A stretch of DNA of 27,945 nucleotides from Saccoglossus kowalevskii (Eukaryota > Hemichordata > Enteropneusta > Harrimaniidae). Every line of letters starts with the position of its first letter. Positions within the stretch are counted from its first letter, which is position 1. Of the stretch, positions 11,401 to 19,562 are shown piece by piece. Location: contig NW_003151254.1 in NCBI RefSeq assembly GCF_000003605.2, positions 648,289 through 676,233 on the forward strand. Direction: 5' to 3'. Position numbers and translations under genes: made by a program. The notes beneath the pieces are model-generated. The model saw only the letters and a list, made by a program, of their open reading frames with translations. It searched no databases and had not been told where the DNA came from.

Positions 11401-11961
11401 TGGGGCACCGCAAAAGGCACAACTTGTGCGACCATGTCAGGCTATCCAAAATATGGCTGCTATAAATATGTAAAATTGTTTAAACCTCCCCTATACACAT
11501 GTGCATTGACGATAACTTTCATTAGGTGTCACTTAACAGAAGTTGGTTATTTTATGGACATGTAAAGAAAGATGTTGTATACATTTCTGAATCATGGATA
11601 TTCAAACAACTTTTTGGAATGAATTTTGTTAGTTAAGAAAAATCTCAAAATTTTGTTATAATGAATTACTGAGGTCCTTAATAATAATGACCTCATGAAT
11701 AATAATAATTAATCAAATTGCAAAAAAATATTTCAAATTACTTAACAATTTATAGTAGAATTGTGAATTTAAGTTAAAATCAATACTGTTTAATTACAAC
11801 TACAGTGGAAACTATATACTGACATCTACTCACCTGTGTCTCAGTTGTTGTATACCATGTAAAATTCAAGTAACCCACATCAGATGGAATTGGTAAATTG
11901 AATCGCACTGCATGGTCGTTAACTTTTCCATTACGTACGTAGTATAATTGTGCATTCAAAC
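2296..11961 (-). CDS. RYK: RYK receptor pseudokinase, 13 exons, 5' end missing
   Basis: Wnt co-receptor of the RYK/Derailed/LIN-18 family, a single-pass membrane protein. The join 11961-11834, 11117-11018, 10818-10678, 10346-10263, 9357-9213, 8098-8010, 6969-6847, 6043-5942, 5103-4907, 4695-4586, 4066-3907, 3254-3118, 2407-2296 reads open for 542 residues (numbered from the split Gly at 11961). Residues 1-121 are the WIF domain, which binds Wnt in this family; it has Cys84 and Cys121 and several N-glycosylation sequons (N33, N54, N64, N99, N109; N147 lies just after it). KRRK is at 116-119 and the membrane helix at about 166-188. The kinase-like domain spans about 260-535: LQEGTFG loop (268-274, first Gly replaced by Gln), Lys301, Glu318, HRD at 398-400, DNA at 418-420 in place of DFG, AIE at 445-447 in place of APE. 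Vertebrate RYK is about 600 residues, so about 60-80 N-terminal residues are missing. The family assignment is firm; catalytic inactivity is inferred from the motifs. Confidence 0.96.
2485..2497 (-). promoter_or_regulatory. DR1-like nuclear-receptor half-site pair
   Basis: On the minus strand TGGTCAAAGGTCA reads as two AGGTCA-type half-sites spaced by one base, the layout bound by HNF4/RXR/COUP-type receptors. It lies in intron 13. Word match only. Confidence 0.25.
3118..3254 (-). CDS. RYK: RYK exon 13: kinase C-lobe
   Basis: The acceptor is tgcag and the donor gtaagt; phase runs 0 to 2. It encodes residues 461-505. WSFGVTLWELMTLGQTPY, DPFEMAAYLKNGYR and QPANCPDE are nearly identical to vertebrate RYK over this stretch. 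Intron 12 (3255-3906) contains the hairpin repeat at 3501-3553. Confidence 0.97.
3501..3553. repeat. hairpin-forming repeat in intron 12
   Basis: GTTGCCCTCA (3501-3510) is the exact inverse of TGAGGGCAAC (3544-3553). The loop contains GGGTCGGTCGGT. A stem with a GGTCGGTC loop inside AT-rich intron sequence looks like a fragment of an interspersed element. It is not in an exon. Confidence 0.45.
3907..4066 (-). CDS. RYK: RYK exon 12: DNA (DFG-variant) and activation segment
   Basis: The acceptor is cttag and the donor gtgagt; phase runs 2 to 0. It encodes residues 407-460: KITDNALARDLFPQDY has DNA (418-420) in place of the metal-binding DFG, then CLGDNENRPVKWLAIES with AIE in place of APE, and ends TSDV. 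The DNA and A-hydrophobic-E variants are the RYK hallmarks. Intron 11 (4067-4585) holds a run of 12 G at 4558-4569 and nothing else noted. Confidence 0.97.
4558..4569 (+). repeat. poly-G run (12 G)
   Basis: Twelve consecutive G follow TTTGGGA, 16 bases from the exon 11 donor (minus strand C12). It is likely length-variable and prone to sequencing error; it does not touch the splice site. Confidence 0.8.
4586..4695 (-). CDS. RYK: RYK exon 11: catalytic loop
   Basis: The acceptor is ttcag and the donor gtaagt; phase runs 0 to 2. It encodes residues 371-406, ending IVHRDLATRNC: the HRD Asp400 and Asn405 are kept, with Thr where most tyrosine kinases have HRDLAARN. The coding end reads TGTGT before GTAAGT. 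The GT repeat makes the donor look ambiguous, but only this cut keeps the conserved NCV-IDEDYN reading. Intron 10 (4696-4906) is short and empty. Confidence 0.96.
4907..5103 (-). CDS. RYK: RYK exon 10: alpha-C helix and hinge
   Basis: The acceptor is tttag and the donor gtaggc; phase runs 1 to 0. It encodes residues 305-370. LLIKESCMLHELNHRSILPI contains the alpha-C Glu318 and matches RYK TESCKLxxLxHRNLLPI; QYGNLKHFL matches the family WGNLKLFL hinge region. Intron 9 (5104-5941) contains one MITE copy (5701-5868) and a short GGTGGTC-rich segment (5579-5640). Confidence 0.96.
5579..5640. repeat. GGTGGTC-rich short repeat segment
   Basis: Three near-direct copies of GTGGTC(ACTA) occur at about 5579, 5596 and 5613, ending in ACAGGTTTGACTGTA. 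This looks like the terminal part of an interspersed element in intron 9; no partner end was found. Confidence 0.35.
5701..5868. mobile_element. self-complementary MITE, family A copy 1
   Basis: The right end is ...TTCCAAGCGGAAATAAAGTATTCTACAGTA, given here in part as AAATAAAGTATT and TACAGTA. The left end, TTTTAGCTGGAATTAATTTT, is its inverse with mismatches. The shared core words are TGGAATT and TTTTTGCTGAAAA. It is non-coding and related to the copies at 9933, 13767, 23141 and 23802. Located in intron 9, 73 bases from exon 9. Confidence 0.6.
5942..6043 (-). CDS. RYK: RYK exon 9: nucleotide-loop and beta-3 Lys
   Basis: The acceptor is gatag and the donor gtaatg; phase runs 1 to 1. It encodes residues 271-304: GTFGRIYHG (glycine-rich loop with its first Gly lost, as in other RYKs), an acidic insert ESQHEEEIE, and VFIKTVT carrying the VAIK-type Lys301. 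Intron 8 before it (6044-6846) contains one copy of a weakly conserved dispersed repeat near 6501 and is otherwise AT-rich and unremarkable. Confidence 0.95.
6847..6969 (-). CDS. RYK: RYK exon 8: start of kinase-like domain
   Basis: The acceptor is ctcag and the donor gtaggt; phase runs 1 to 1. It encodes residues 230-270, ending IAIERSQITLGDILQE, a close match to the RYK kinase-domain start (IAISRERITLKDVLQE). Intron 7 (6970-8009) holds a 279-bp TIR element and a dead LINE tail. Confidence 0.95.
7105..7383. mobile_element. 279-bp element with 16-bp perfect terminal inverted repeats
   Basis: AAAGCCACCCTGACAC (7105-7120) is exactly inverse to GTGTCAGGGTGGCTTT (7368-7383). Weaker inverse similarity continues inward (TTGGCCACGA against TTGCCACGAA). 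The interior is richer in GC than the flanks and repeats CACGAACTGG at about 7173 and 7233. No target duplication is clear, so no superfamily is assigned. The short open frames across it show no known domain. Located in intron 7. Confidence 0.75.
7581..7979 (+). pseudogene. dead LINE reverse-transcriptase C-terminal fragment
   Basis: Conceptual plus-strand reading, changing frame at least twice and crossing stops, gives VKSVLFYGSETWQTT, then LKIILGIWWPNKELW, then IGHTLWKGSETITRKASQW, NPQQKRKR and RPRNTWCRTW. This order (LFYGSETW ... ILGIxWP ... IGHTLRK ... ALxWNPxGKRxRGRPxxTW) is the well-known C-terminal tail of non-LTR retrotransposon ORF2 proteins. The copy is 5'-truncated and carries frameshifts and stop codons, so it is a relic. 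It lies antisense in RYK intron 7, ending 30 bases from the exon 7 donor. The clade is not decided. Confidence 0.85.
8010..8098 (-). CDS. RYK: RYK exon 7: cytoplasmic juxtamembrane region
   Basis: The acceptor is tgcag and the donor gtgagt; phase runs 2 to 1. It encodes residues 200-229, a polar Asn/His/Pro-rich linker with no strong conservation, as expected for the Ser/Thr-rich region between membrane and kinase domain in RYK. It is supported mainly by exact phase continuity and clean splice sites. Intron 6 (8099-9212) carries a TTAA-flanked element and a second inverted-repeat element. The LINE relic begins 30 bases past its donor, on the other side. Confidence 0.88.
8172..8336. mobile_element. 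TTAA-flanked MITE, piggyBac-like
   Basis: The left end TTAACACTTTGAGGGTC and the complement of the right end, TTAACCTTCTGAGCATC, agree at 12 of 17 bases; both share TTTTCCAC further in. Both ends carry TTAA, the target of piggyBac-type transposases. No coding capacity, 157 bp between the TTAAs. Located in intron 6. The superfamily assignment is an inference from TTAA plus the inverted ends. Confidence 0.55.
8653..8835. mobile_element. 183-bp inverted-repeat element, family B
   Basis: The 24-base ends at 8653-8676 and 8812-8835 match inversely at 22 of 24 positions; the core word is TCTGTATTAGAAG / CTTCTAATACAGA. The interior repeats GCGACTTCTATTAG. A shorter piece with GTGCTTCTAATAG sits at 7437-7490. 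Non-coding; located in intron 6. Confidence 0.65.
9213..9357 (-). CDS. RYK: RYK exon 6: transmembrane segment
   Basis: The acceptor is tttag and the donor gtaaag; phase runs 1 to 2. It encodes residues 152-199. The run FYIAVGVVCGVIFLIAMIV is a classic membrane helix and resembles the vertebrate RYK helix (YISVGVCCAVIFLVAIIL), followed by the cytoplasmic stop-transfer side HVQSMKPSDR. Intron 5 (9358-10262) carries a copy of the self-complementary MITE family. Confidence 0.95.
9933..10143. mobile_element. self-complementary MITE, family A copy 2
   Basis: The left end TACTGTAAAATGCTTTATTT is answered by a right end whose complement reads TACTATAAAATACTTTATTT. The similarity continues inward through TGGAAT and TTTTCGCTGAA. 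At 211 bp this is the fullest copy and the best model for the family. Non-coding; located in intron 5. Confidence 0.7.
10263..10346 (-). CDS. RYK: RYK exon 5: juxtamembrane linker
   Basis: The acceptor is ctcag and the donor gtaagt; phase runs 1 to 1 (84 bases). It encodes residues 124-151, a hydrophilic and poorly conserved linker rich in Lys, Glu and Thr with one sequon (NSS), placed between the tetrabasic site and the membrane helix. It is assigned by phase match, good splice sites and position rather than strong similarity. The intron to exon 4 (10347-10677) holds nothing I recognise. Confidence 0.88.
10678..10818 (-). CDS. RYK: RYK exon 4: end of WIF domain and KRRK site
   Basis: The exon encodes residues 77-123. 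The reading VFQIVLFCTGLAEAEV matches the conserved end of the RYK WIF domain (F..xLxCxGxxxAEV). This fixes the acceptor as tttag at 10819-10820, not the tcag 8 bases further in, which would shift the frame into an early stop. NFKRRKMC follows: KRRK is the tetrabasic site reported in vertebrate RYK, and the Cys probably pairs with Cys84. The donor is gtaagt; phase runs 1 to 1. The intron before it (10819-11017) is short and featureless. Confidence 0.94.
11018..11117 (-). CDS. RYK: RYK exon 3: middle of WIF domain
   Basis: The acceptor is tttcag and the donor gtaaat; phase runs 0 to 1. It encodes residues 44-76, including the diagnostic NISQDGEVPR (NISPxGEVP in relatives) and two sequons (NSS, NIS). 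Intron 2 that precedes it (11118-11833) contains a GAC-rich stretch and a small hairpin, described separately, and otherwise only AT-rich sequence. Confidence 0.95.
11279..11344. repeat. GAC-rich stretch followed by a 9-bp hairpin
   Basis: A short GACGACGACGACGG run (from about 11281) is followed by AGCTCCGCT (11314-11322) and its exact inverse AGCGGAGCT (11336-11344). It is CpG-rich compared with the intron around it and probably a fragment of an interspersed repeat. The ORFs that start here are not conserved-looking. Confidence 0.4.
11834..11961 (-). CDS. RYK: RYK exon 2: start of WIF domain
   Basis: The acceptor is ttcag and the donor gtgagt. The exon begins in phase 1 (it needs one base, presumably G, from the missing exon) and ends in phase 0. 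It encodes residues 1-43, including LNAQLYYVRNG and LNFTW, which match the RYK WIF signature LDAELYYVREG...FTW. This is the most 5' exon that can be supported. Exon numbering assumes one missing upstream coding exon. Confidence 0.95.
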
Positions 11962-12781
11962 CTGAAATTGAACAAAAACAAATGTTTTCCTAATTGTCAA
12001 AATATTCTGTGTTTGCGCATAATAAATGCATGGTGGCCACTAATAAATTTTACTGTAATTGTTCCCCAAAATCTAGTCATTCCATAAGTTTTTGATCATA
12101 CCAAGTAGTTTAAAATCTATGATCAAAATTTGTTATAAACATAATATAATCAATGTAGTATTTGTTATTTTCTGCTCAGTATTAAAATTAAATAACACAA
12201 AACTTGCAAACATTGACACCAATATTCTTGTGGAGTATAAATACATTAAATACATTGTGATTTGTAAAGAACAGATACAAATAAAACAGTTTTTTTTTTC
12301 ATATAGATCCTGAAAGTCTAAAAAATGTTTATCCTTATGAAAATATTTTTCCCCACTAAAAAATATGCTGGAGCTAACTACGGTATTTTAAATTTGTTGT
12401 GAAATATTTCTTCTTATAATTCCATTGACTTTTTAACATTTTGACCAAATCGAAATAATTTACTGTTGGCTGCAGCCGTTGATCAAATTAAATTGATTAT
12501 TTTGAAAAAATAAATTATGCAGAATTATTATATTGTGAAATGTAACAATATAAAATCAGATGTAGGTTAGTGCTTCATTAGGCAGTGTCTGTGTAAGACT
12601 ATTATTACAAGAAATAGCTACAAATAAAAACATCAGAAATATGAGATCAAGCATTAAAATTGGAGTTATTTATGATATTAAACCTTCAGGTTTGCAACCA
12701 CAAATAGAAATAGTAGCTGGGGTCAACTATAGAAACTTGATACGGATAATAATTTTTTTATTGGTAGTCATATATATTGTA

Positions 12782-12795
12782 GCGCCATCTAGTGG
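12782..12795 (-). promoter_or_regulatory. CTCF core-motif match
   Basis: The minus strand reads CCACTAGATGGCGC, agreeing with the bilaterian CTCF core consensus at every constrained position. It lies about 800 bases upstream of exon 2 in an AT-rich region where such a GC-rich word is unexpected. Word match only. Confidence 0.4.
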
Positions 12796-13766
12796 CAACA
12801 AGAAGAAAGTATTTCCACTGAGTTGGTTAAGATTTTAAAAACCCAGTATTCCAAATTGTTATTTGAAACAAAACATGACTGACATAACTGTCATATACTC
12901 AATTTATCATATCTAAGTTTGATAAATATATTGATAAACACATCTATCACAATGGCTCACAATTCCAACCGTGCACTCACAATAGAATTATACTCCCCAA
13001 TGGAAACGGAGCACACTGGTAGTTGTTTGGGAGAAACATCATACTCATAGTTGTCATGACAACACAAGGACTGTCTGAGAACTATTTCCTGATGAATCAT
13101 GTGGAAACGACATAAATGCATTTAGGATTTACTGAAATATATGGCCCCCTTAACAAAACAAATAATCTTCACCCATAAATGACACAGTCTATATCAAGCC
13201 CCTTTAAGATGCTGAAAAAAAGCATAATTGTATTTTCGCAAAAATGACACCGTAATAGATACACATATAGAGAAAAGATTGGGGTCCATTTCAGGTCAAA
13301 GTTCTCTGACATTTTCATTTCGTTTCAAACTTTCATGAAAATGAGTTTGATTGTTATGTGCCGACAAGCAAGTATTATTATCAATGCAATAACGTGTCGT
13401 ATAATTTCATAGAAAGTAACACATGCAATGCAATTTAATTTTATCTCAGTCTAGACTACAACCTGCAGGTGCCAGTAATGTCTTTTATTGATCCATGACA
13501 ATTAAAAGTTTTACATTAATAAGTGATCACACTAACAATTGTACAACTTACATGAATGAACAAATTACGCAGTGCTGTATACGACTATTTTACATACCGA
13601 TACTATCACCTCTACCACCCCCTTAAAGGAAAACGTATGTCTTAAAAATTAAATTATGTAGTATGATTTGTTTTATTTTATGATGTAGAAGTGTAATTAT
13701 TGGTCATTTATCCTGAAAGATGTTTAAGTATGGGTTTTGAAAAAATTTAAAATATAAAGTGTCCAG

Positions 13767-13857
13767 ACGTAAAAATTTTTATTTTCACTTGGAATCTATT
13801 TTCACTATTTTCAATGAAGGGATGATTCAGTGAAAATACAATGCAGCAAATATACCT
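13767..13857. mobile_element. MITE family A copy 3, cut by the assembly gap
   Basis: TTTTTATTTTCACTTGGAAT, then ATTTTCACTATTTTCAATGA and GGGATGATTCAGTGAAAATA, follow the complement of the right half of copy 2 almost base for base. The sequence then enters the N run, so the other end is missing. Confidence 0.6.
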
Positions 13858-14772
13858 NNNNNNNNNNNNNNNNNNNNNNNNNNNNNNNNNNNNNNNNNNN
13901 NNNNNNNNNNNNNNNNNNNNNNNNNNNNNNNNNNNNNNNNNNNNNNNNNNNNNNNNNNNNNNNNNNNNNNNNNNNNNNNNNNNNNNNNNNNNNNNNNNNN
14001 NNNNNNNNNNNNNNNNNNNNNNNNNNNNNNNNNNNNNNNNNNNNNNNNNNNNNNNNNNNNNNNNNNNNNNNNNNNNNNNNNNNNNNNNNNNNNNNNNNNN
14101 NNNNNNNNNNNNNNNNNNNNNNNNNNNNNNNNNNNNNNNNNNNNNNNNNNNNNNNNNNNNNNNNNNNNNNNNNNNNNNNNNNNNNNNNNNNNNNNNNNNN
14201 NNNNNNNNNNNNNNNNNNNNNNNNNNNNNNNNNNNNNNNNNNNNNNNNNNNNNNNNNNNNNNNNNNNNNNNNNNNNNNNNNNNNNNNNNNNNNNNNNNNN
14301 NNNNNNNNNNNNNNNNNNNNNNNNNNNNNNNNNNNNNNNNNNNNNNNNNNNNNNNNNNNNNNNNNNNNNNNNNNNNNNNNNNNNNNNNNNNNNNNNNNNN
14401 NNNNNNNNNNNNNNNNNNNNNNNNNNNNNNNNNNNNNNNNNNNNNNNNNNNNNNNNNNNNNNNNNNNNNNNNNNNNNNNNNNNNNNNNNNNNNNNNNNNN
14501 NNNNNNNNNNNNNNNNNNNNNNNNNNNNNNNNNNNNNNNNNNNNNNNNNNNNNNNNNNNNNNNNNNNNNNNNNNNNNNNNNNNNNNNNNNNNNNNNNNNN
14601 NNNNNNNNNNNNNNNNNNNNNNNNNNNNNNNNNNNNNNNNNNNNNNNNNNNNNNNNNNNNNNNNNNNNNNNNNNNNNNNNNNNNNNNNNNNNNNNNNNNN
14701 NNNNNNNNNNNNNNNNNNNNNNNNNNNNNNNNNNNNNNNNNNNNNNNNNNNNNNNNNNNNNNNNNNNNNNNN
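13858..14772. other. assembly gap (915 N)
   Basis: Run of unknown bases. It interrupts a MITE copy on its left side and could hide a RYK 5' exon. Apparent open frames through it are artefacts. Confidence 1.
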
Positions 14773-15035
14773 CCATGGCGACTTCCGTGAAATGTAGTCC
14801 ATTAAAACCTGTTAATGCCAAAGTCAACTTGGTCATCTTCCACAAAATAAAACCCACATAATTGTTTCAATATTTTATCCCAAATTTTCATCAAGACCTG
14901 TAGCCAGCCAATAGGAAATTGTGTATTTTGTCCACAATTATCCACAAAATTACAGAAAAATACATAAAAATTTACAAATTGTTGTAACAATATTTTGACG
15001 GGAAAAATTACAACACTCAAAAGATTAACATGCTT

Positions 15036-15120
15036 CGAATTTATCAGACCGTGAACCTCTCCCACAAATCACAGTCGAATTTATCAGACCGTGAACCTCT
15101 CCCACAAATCACAGTCGAAT
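15036..15120. repeat. perfect 40-bp tandem duplication
   Basis: The 40-base unit starting CGAATTTATCAGACCG occurs at 15036-15075 and again without change at 15076-15115, followed by the first 5-6 bases of a third copy. Perfect identity means it is recent or an assembly artefact; it lies 260 bases from the gap. Confidence 0.9.
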
Positions 15121-17746
15121 TATTTTTATCTTGTAGTTTTTCATTTTTAAATTAATATACCAGTAAGTCAAATCCAATATTATAAATTCATTAATTGTGA
15201 ATTAGATTCAACAATCCTTAATAGCCAATTTCATTTTTCATTCAGTATGGGAAATATCAGTCTAAATATTACTGCCCTATATGCATTATCCTTTTTTTTC
15301 CCTCGTCATAATTGCAATGGACAGTTTTAACCATACGATATAATAATTACAATACCGGTAAATAAACTTCATTTCACCATATTGGTATCTTTGTGAAATC
15401 CTGACATTTGCTCATTCTGAAGTTTCCAACTCTTTTAAATTCTACTTGATATGCATGAATTATCTATCATACTGAGTTGAATTATTTCCACTTTTCTGAA
15501 TCATATTTAAATTTTAATCTCAATTTTAAATCATGGCTGCAGATGTTGAAAACATTCGTATGTGATTCTGTTACGACACCGCACAGTACGTAGTTTATTG
15601 TAAGAAATTTATTTGTCACTATCGATTTTTATGTTAGAATAGTTTGATGATATTGGTAGAGGATGAAATTTTGTGTGATAGTCACTCAACTCACGCTATT
15701 CAAAAACCAATTGTCTCTCATGAAGACTGAGCAGTATGTCAATTCACAATCTGATGCAAAGTAGAGTGATTTATTGACAATATTAAGAAATCAGTAACAT
15801 AACAGACAGACAAATCAGCGTATCAGTTTACAGTAGATCGGATTTTTCAACAGTTAAAATTCCATGTGCCATAATTTTTTCATGATAATGGAGTCCGCTG
15901 ATATATTCTGGGTCGTCATTATCAGAAAGGTTATCAGCTTAACTAAAAGCTGGAGATAGTCAGATGGAATAACTATGATGGATAACATTACCCTCACAAA
16001 GGAGAAATCACTGTGAGCTATTAAGTTATGCAACCTAAAAGTTGTCACCAATGATTCATATATACCATTACTCATTTTGAACTTTGTAACTCTTGACAAC
16101 ATGGGGTGTCTGGTACACTAAACTCTCTTCTGAAGGAATTTGCGACCAATAAGAGAGAGTTTTACAAGATTGTAACAAGAGTTATGATTGGTTACTATGT
16201 AGTTTGAATTAAAAGCATCAAGAGCCTTGGCCTACATATGATTATAATCTGATTGGGTTTATACAGGTATCTACTGTATATTCCAGTTGTCATACATACC
16301 GGTACACAGTATTTGAACAAAGAAACAAACCAAGTAAAATCAAATTCTGAATCCATGCCTGTACCATTGTATATTTGAATAATTTGTGATTCTTTACTAC
16401 CAATGCAATAGCCACAAAATAAAGCAAATATGGTATACGCTATATGAAAATGAGATATGATAAATGGACTGTAATTAAAATTATTCTCTGATCACCTAAT
16501 TAGATTCTTTTACCCACATTCTACTAATTCCTCACGGGTTTCATGATATAGACCAGCGATTGCGTTAACCACATATTCTACTTCCTAGATCCCCCTCCCC
16601 CAATATTAGATCAGTATAAAAAGCGGCCCCATCTGTACACAGAATACATTGTCAGTAGCAATTTCTTTTCTCGAAAGGCTTACTATGCAAAAATGCCCAT
16701 GCAATCCCTGATATAAGCATTTTACAAAACTCCCAGAACGATCAATCCTTGAAAATAGAGGAAATAGTTTCACAATTATTTAAAACTCGGAGCATTGTAT
16801 TTCTGTATAAATTCCAGCACTTCATTACAGAGAATAGTTGAGTACATTAGATTGTCGTAGTAATTTATGCACTCTAATGTAACTGGTACTTGCAGCTGGG
16901 TTTAAAGTACTTGGTAGGAATATTAAGGAGGCTAAAACGTCAACATAATGTGCATTAAATCCATCAAATCCAGAGTCCATATAAATATTGTGTTGACACT
17001 TCTATGCACATAGGGTATCGATTACGGGTCAGATATCTCCTGCCAATATTAATATCGTTTAATATTAGAGGCTTTTAAGTAGAACTTGTTCTGTTGGATA
17101 TTTTACTAACTAAAGCGCAGCCATGTTTCCATCTACTCAGGATGTGTAATTTGGATAATCAGCTGATATGTTAATTGGTAAATTTACATAAACTGTATTT
17201 GCCACTCAGGGGGGTGGGGTGGGCAATAAAATGTAAATCATTGGAGGTGGCTGGAAGATTTTTTTTTATAAATTGCAAACTATAGACATCAAGAGACAAC
17301 AAAAAATTGCCCACAAGGTGTTGCAGGGAAAGTATATTAGCCCATTCAAGAAAAAAAAGTTTGCACTGGTCAAACTCTTCCGGCCGCCCTCATGATTTGA
17401 AATCATCATTGACCCCTAAACAGATATACTACATGACTACACTAATAGTTATTTAAATGACTGAACAAGACTGGAACTTTAAAACCATTACATGTTTCTT
17501 GTCAATGACATATTACTGACAGTAAGGTTGCCCAGTCAGACACTGTACTCGGTAATCACATGGTGCACCATATATTTCTCTGAAATCTACATTCATGAAG
17601 AATAATACAGACATATATATTATGTAGGAGTGCTAGGGAGTGACTACTTCAACATAGGGGTTCCAGCATGAATAAGAGGGGCTGAATGAATCAAACTGGA
17701 CTCGAAAAGGAGACTGTATCCCTTAATTGTTGGATGGGAATATAGA

Positions 17747-17979
17747 TTAACCTTTTCACCACCATGCAGTTCCCTATTTTCATCATAAATTCACAAAATA
17801 GTCCCCTTTATAGTCTGAAGATTTGTACAAAAATAGCCAAATTGTTTGAGTAAAAACTGAAAATTGATTCAAATTTTGTCTCTTGGATCCAAAATTAGGG
17901 TTTATTTCCAGAAATATTGAAGAATATAAGAAAAAAGCACACAAATTTGGGCGTGAAAGTCTGGTGGTGAAAAGGTTAA
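17747..17979. mobile_element. TTAA-flanked MITE with 19-bp perfect inverted ends
   Basis: ATTAACCTTTTCACCACCA (17746-17764) is exactly inverse to 17962-17980. Inside the TTAA duplications the ends read CCTTTTCACC...GGTGAAAAGG, fitting the TTAA + CCYT terminal pattern of piggyBac elements. The interior (about 225 bp) is AT-rich with no transposase, so it is non-autonomous. The perfect ends suggest it is fairly young. Confidence 0.75.
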
Positions 17980-18596
17980 TGAACACATACACATTATGAT
18001 ATGTGAATGCAAATATAGAGATAATCCCTGGGTGATTTTTATATATAAATGACGCTAGTAAAGATTAATAATGGATTAGCACAGAATTCAACATTAGTTA
18101 TTTAAAAGATTGAGGAATTTAACTTGAAGTGTCACATTTTCACTCGTAGGATTTTAAGCTTTTGGACACTCTGAAAGCCAGAATTTTTTTGGACACAATT
18201 TTTCTTTATTTTTATTTTTAAATCAATTTCTTGTGAATTTGGGAGCAAATCATACTTTAAAATTGGCTACATGTCTTGATAAACGTTTTTGCGAACAATT
18301 AGGAAGGTTTATTTTGTAAAAGAAAGCAGACATTTGTCGGCCAAAGGGATCACTCAACTCATTCCTTCTTTCAACTGTCAGGTAGAATTTCCTTTCTGTT
18401 TTTATGCATGAATGAACAACCAAGGTTGATTCCACACCATAATTGGACATGATTAAATTAACTTGTAACAAATCATTTTATCTTGTTACAATTCAATTTA
18501 TTTAAATTTCCCAAGTATACTGGAATGTCATCCTGCTATAAGTAATGAACATCTATTTTTTTACATGTCACAAAAGTCAGTGACTTGAGGCGGCTT

Positions 18597-18609
18597 TGAC
18601 CTTTGACCC
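18597..18609 (-). promoter_or_regulatory. DR1-like nuclear-receptor site
   Basis: The minus strand reads GGGTCAAAGGTCA, a full direct-repeat-1 element. It lies in non-coding sequence upstream of exon 2. Word match only. Confidence 0.3.
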
Positions 18610-19554
18610 TTAGAACAACAAATTTCAACTTCAGTCACCTTTCACAAAATATTCGATATTTGTTCAAAATTAACGAAGATTCTATTGAATAATACTTTAA
18701 AATGTGCAAAATGTTTTGACAGAAAAAAATCTTATTATATTTATTAGTTAGAATAGTGATATGCGACTAGCACCCATACAATTGAGACCCTCCACTGAAC
18801 AGCACAGCACCACTACCATGAATAGCGAGGGATATAGCTTTAATAAGTACAATTATGGTCAAAGTGAAGCTAATAATAAAGATGTCAATGACCCATCCTA
18901 AACATCGCTTTTATTTTCAAAGAATGCATTTCCTATTCCTTCTAAAGAGTCTTGTAAATGTGATGTTTAAGTGTTGGGTGAGGTTCAAGTAAAATGTGTT
19001 GTCAATGCAGTGATTATTTCTACTCACCAAATCTTCTTTGAATCTCCAGATCATTAAAAACGTCAGTGCATTACAAATCAAGTCAGTGTAGGTAAATCAA
19101 GGACGCATGCCCACTAACATTTCCTGTAGTGCATTTTTTTCCCCCGCCATTTTTATCATACTGTTATGTTTCAACATCAAACAAAATATTTTTTAAATAC
19201 TCAATATAATAACTTATAAATTATAAATAATTATTATACAACTTTTACATGATCTTATTTTAGATGATCTTATTTTCATTATTGTACTTATGTTATTGTA
19301 CTTATGTTACTATGTTATTAACCCTTAATCTCTCCACCTGAGCAATGAAAACACATACAAAAAAAAAAGAGCAGAGGATGTGTCATAGCGTACAACATAC
19401 GAGAACCTAAATTTCTGTATTTTGTATAGCTAAAATATTGCTTTCAGAACTAGTTTGCCACCAGGCACTGTCTGTAGTGTATTCAAAATTTATATAATTA
19501 TTGTACCACGCGCATGCACACTTCACTGACGCAAATCCTGAGCTTTCAGGTTAT

Positions 19555-19562
19555 TGACGTCA
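19555..19562. promoter_or_regulatory. consensus CRE palindrome
   Basis: TGACGTCA, the full CREB/ATF palindrome, occurs 50 bases after a CpG-containing stretch (CACGCGCATGC). Word match only. Confidence 0.25.

Noticed and set aside
13747-14861. Open frames of over 300 codons on both strands
   Set aside because: They are almost entirely unknown bases of the assembly gap.
19022-19065. Minus-strand candidate for the missing RYK exon end: reading DLEIQRRF-G then a GTGAGT donor in the right phase, resembling E-V-x-R-x-I-G before LNAQLYY
   Set aside because: The frame hits TAA about 14 codons upstream with neither an AG acceptor nor an ATG between, so no legal exon can be built. Kept only as a place to look if 5' data appear.
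19318-19345. TTAACCCTTAATCTC, like a left piggyBac-type end
   Set aside because: No inverse partner end found within several hundred bases.
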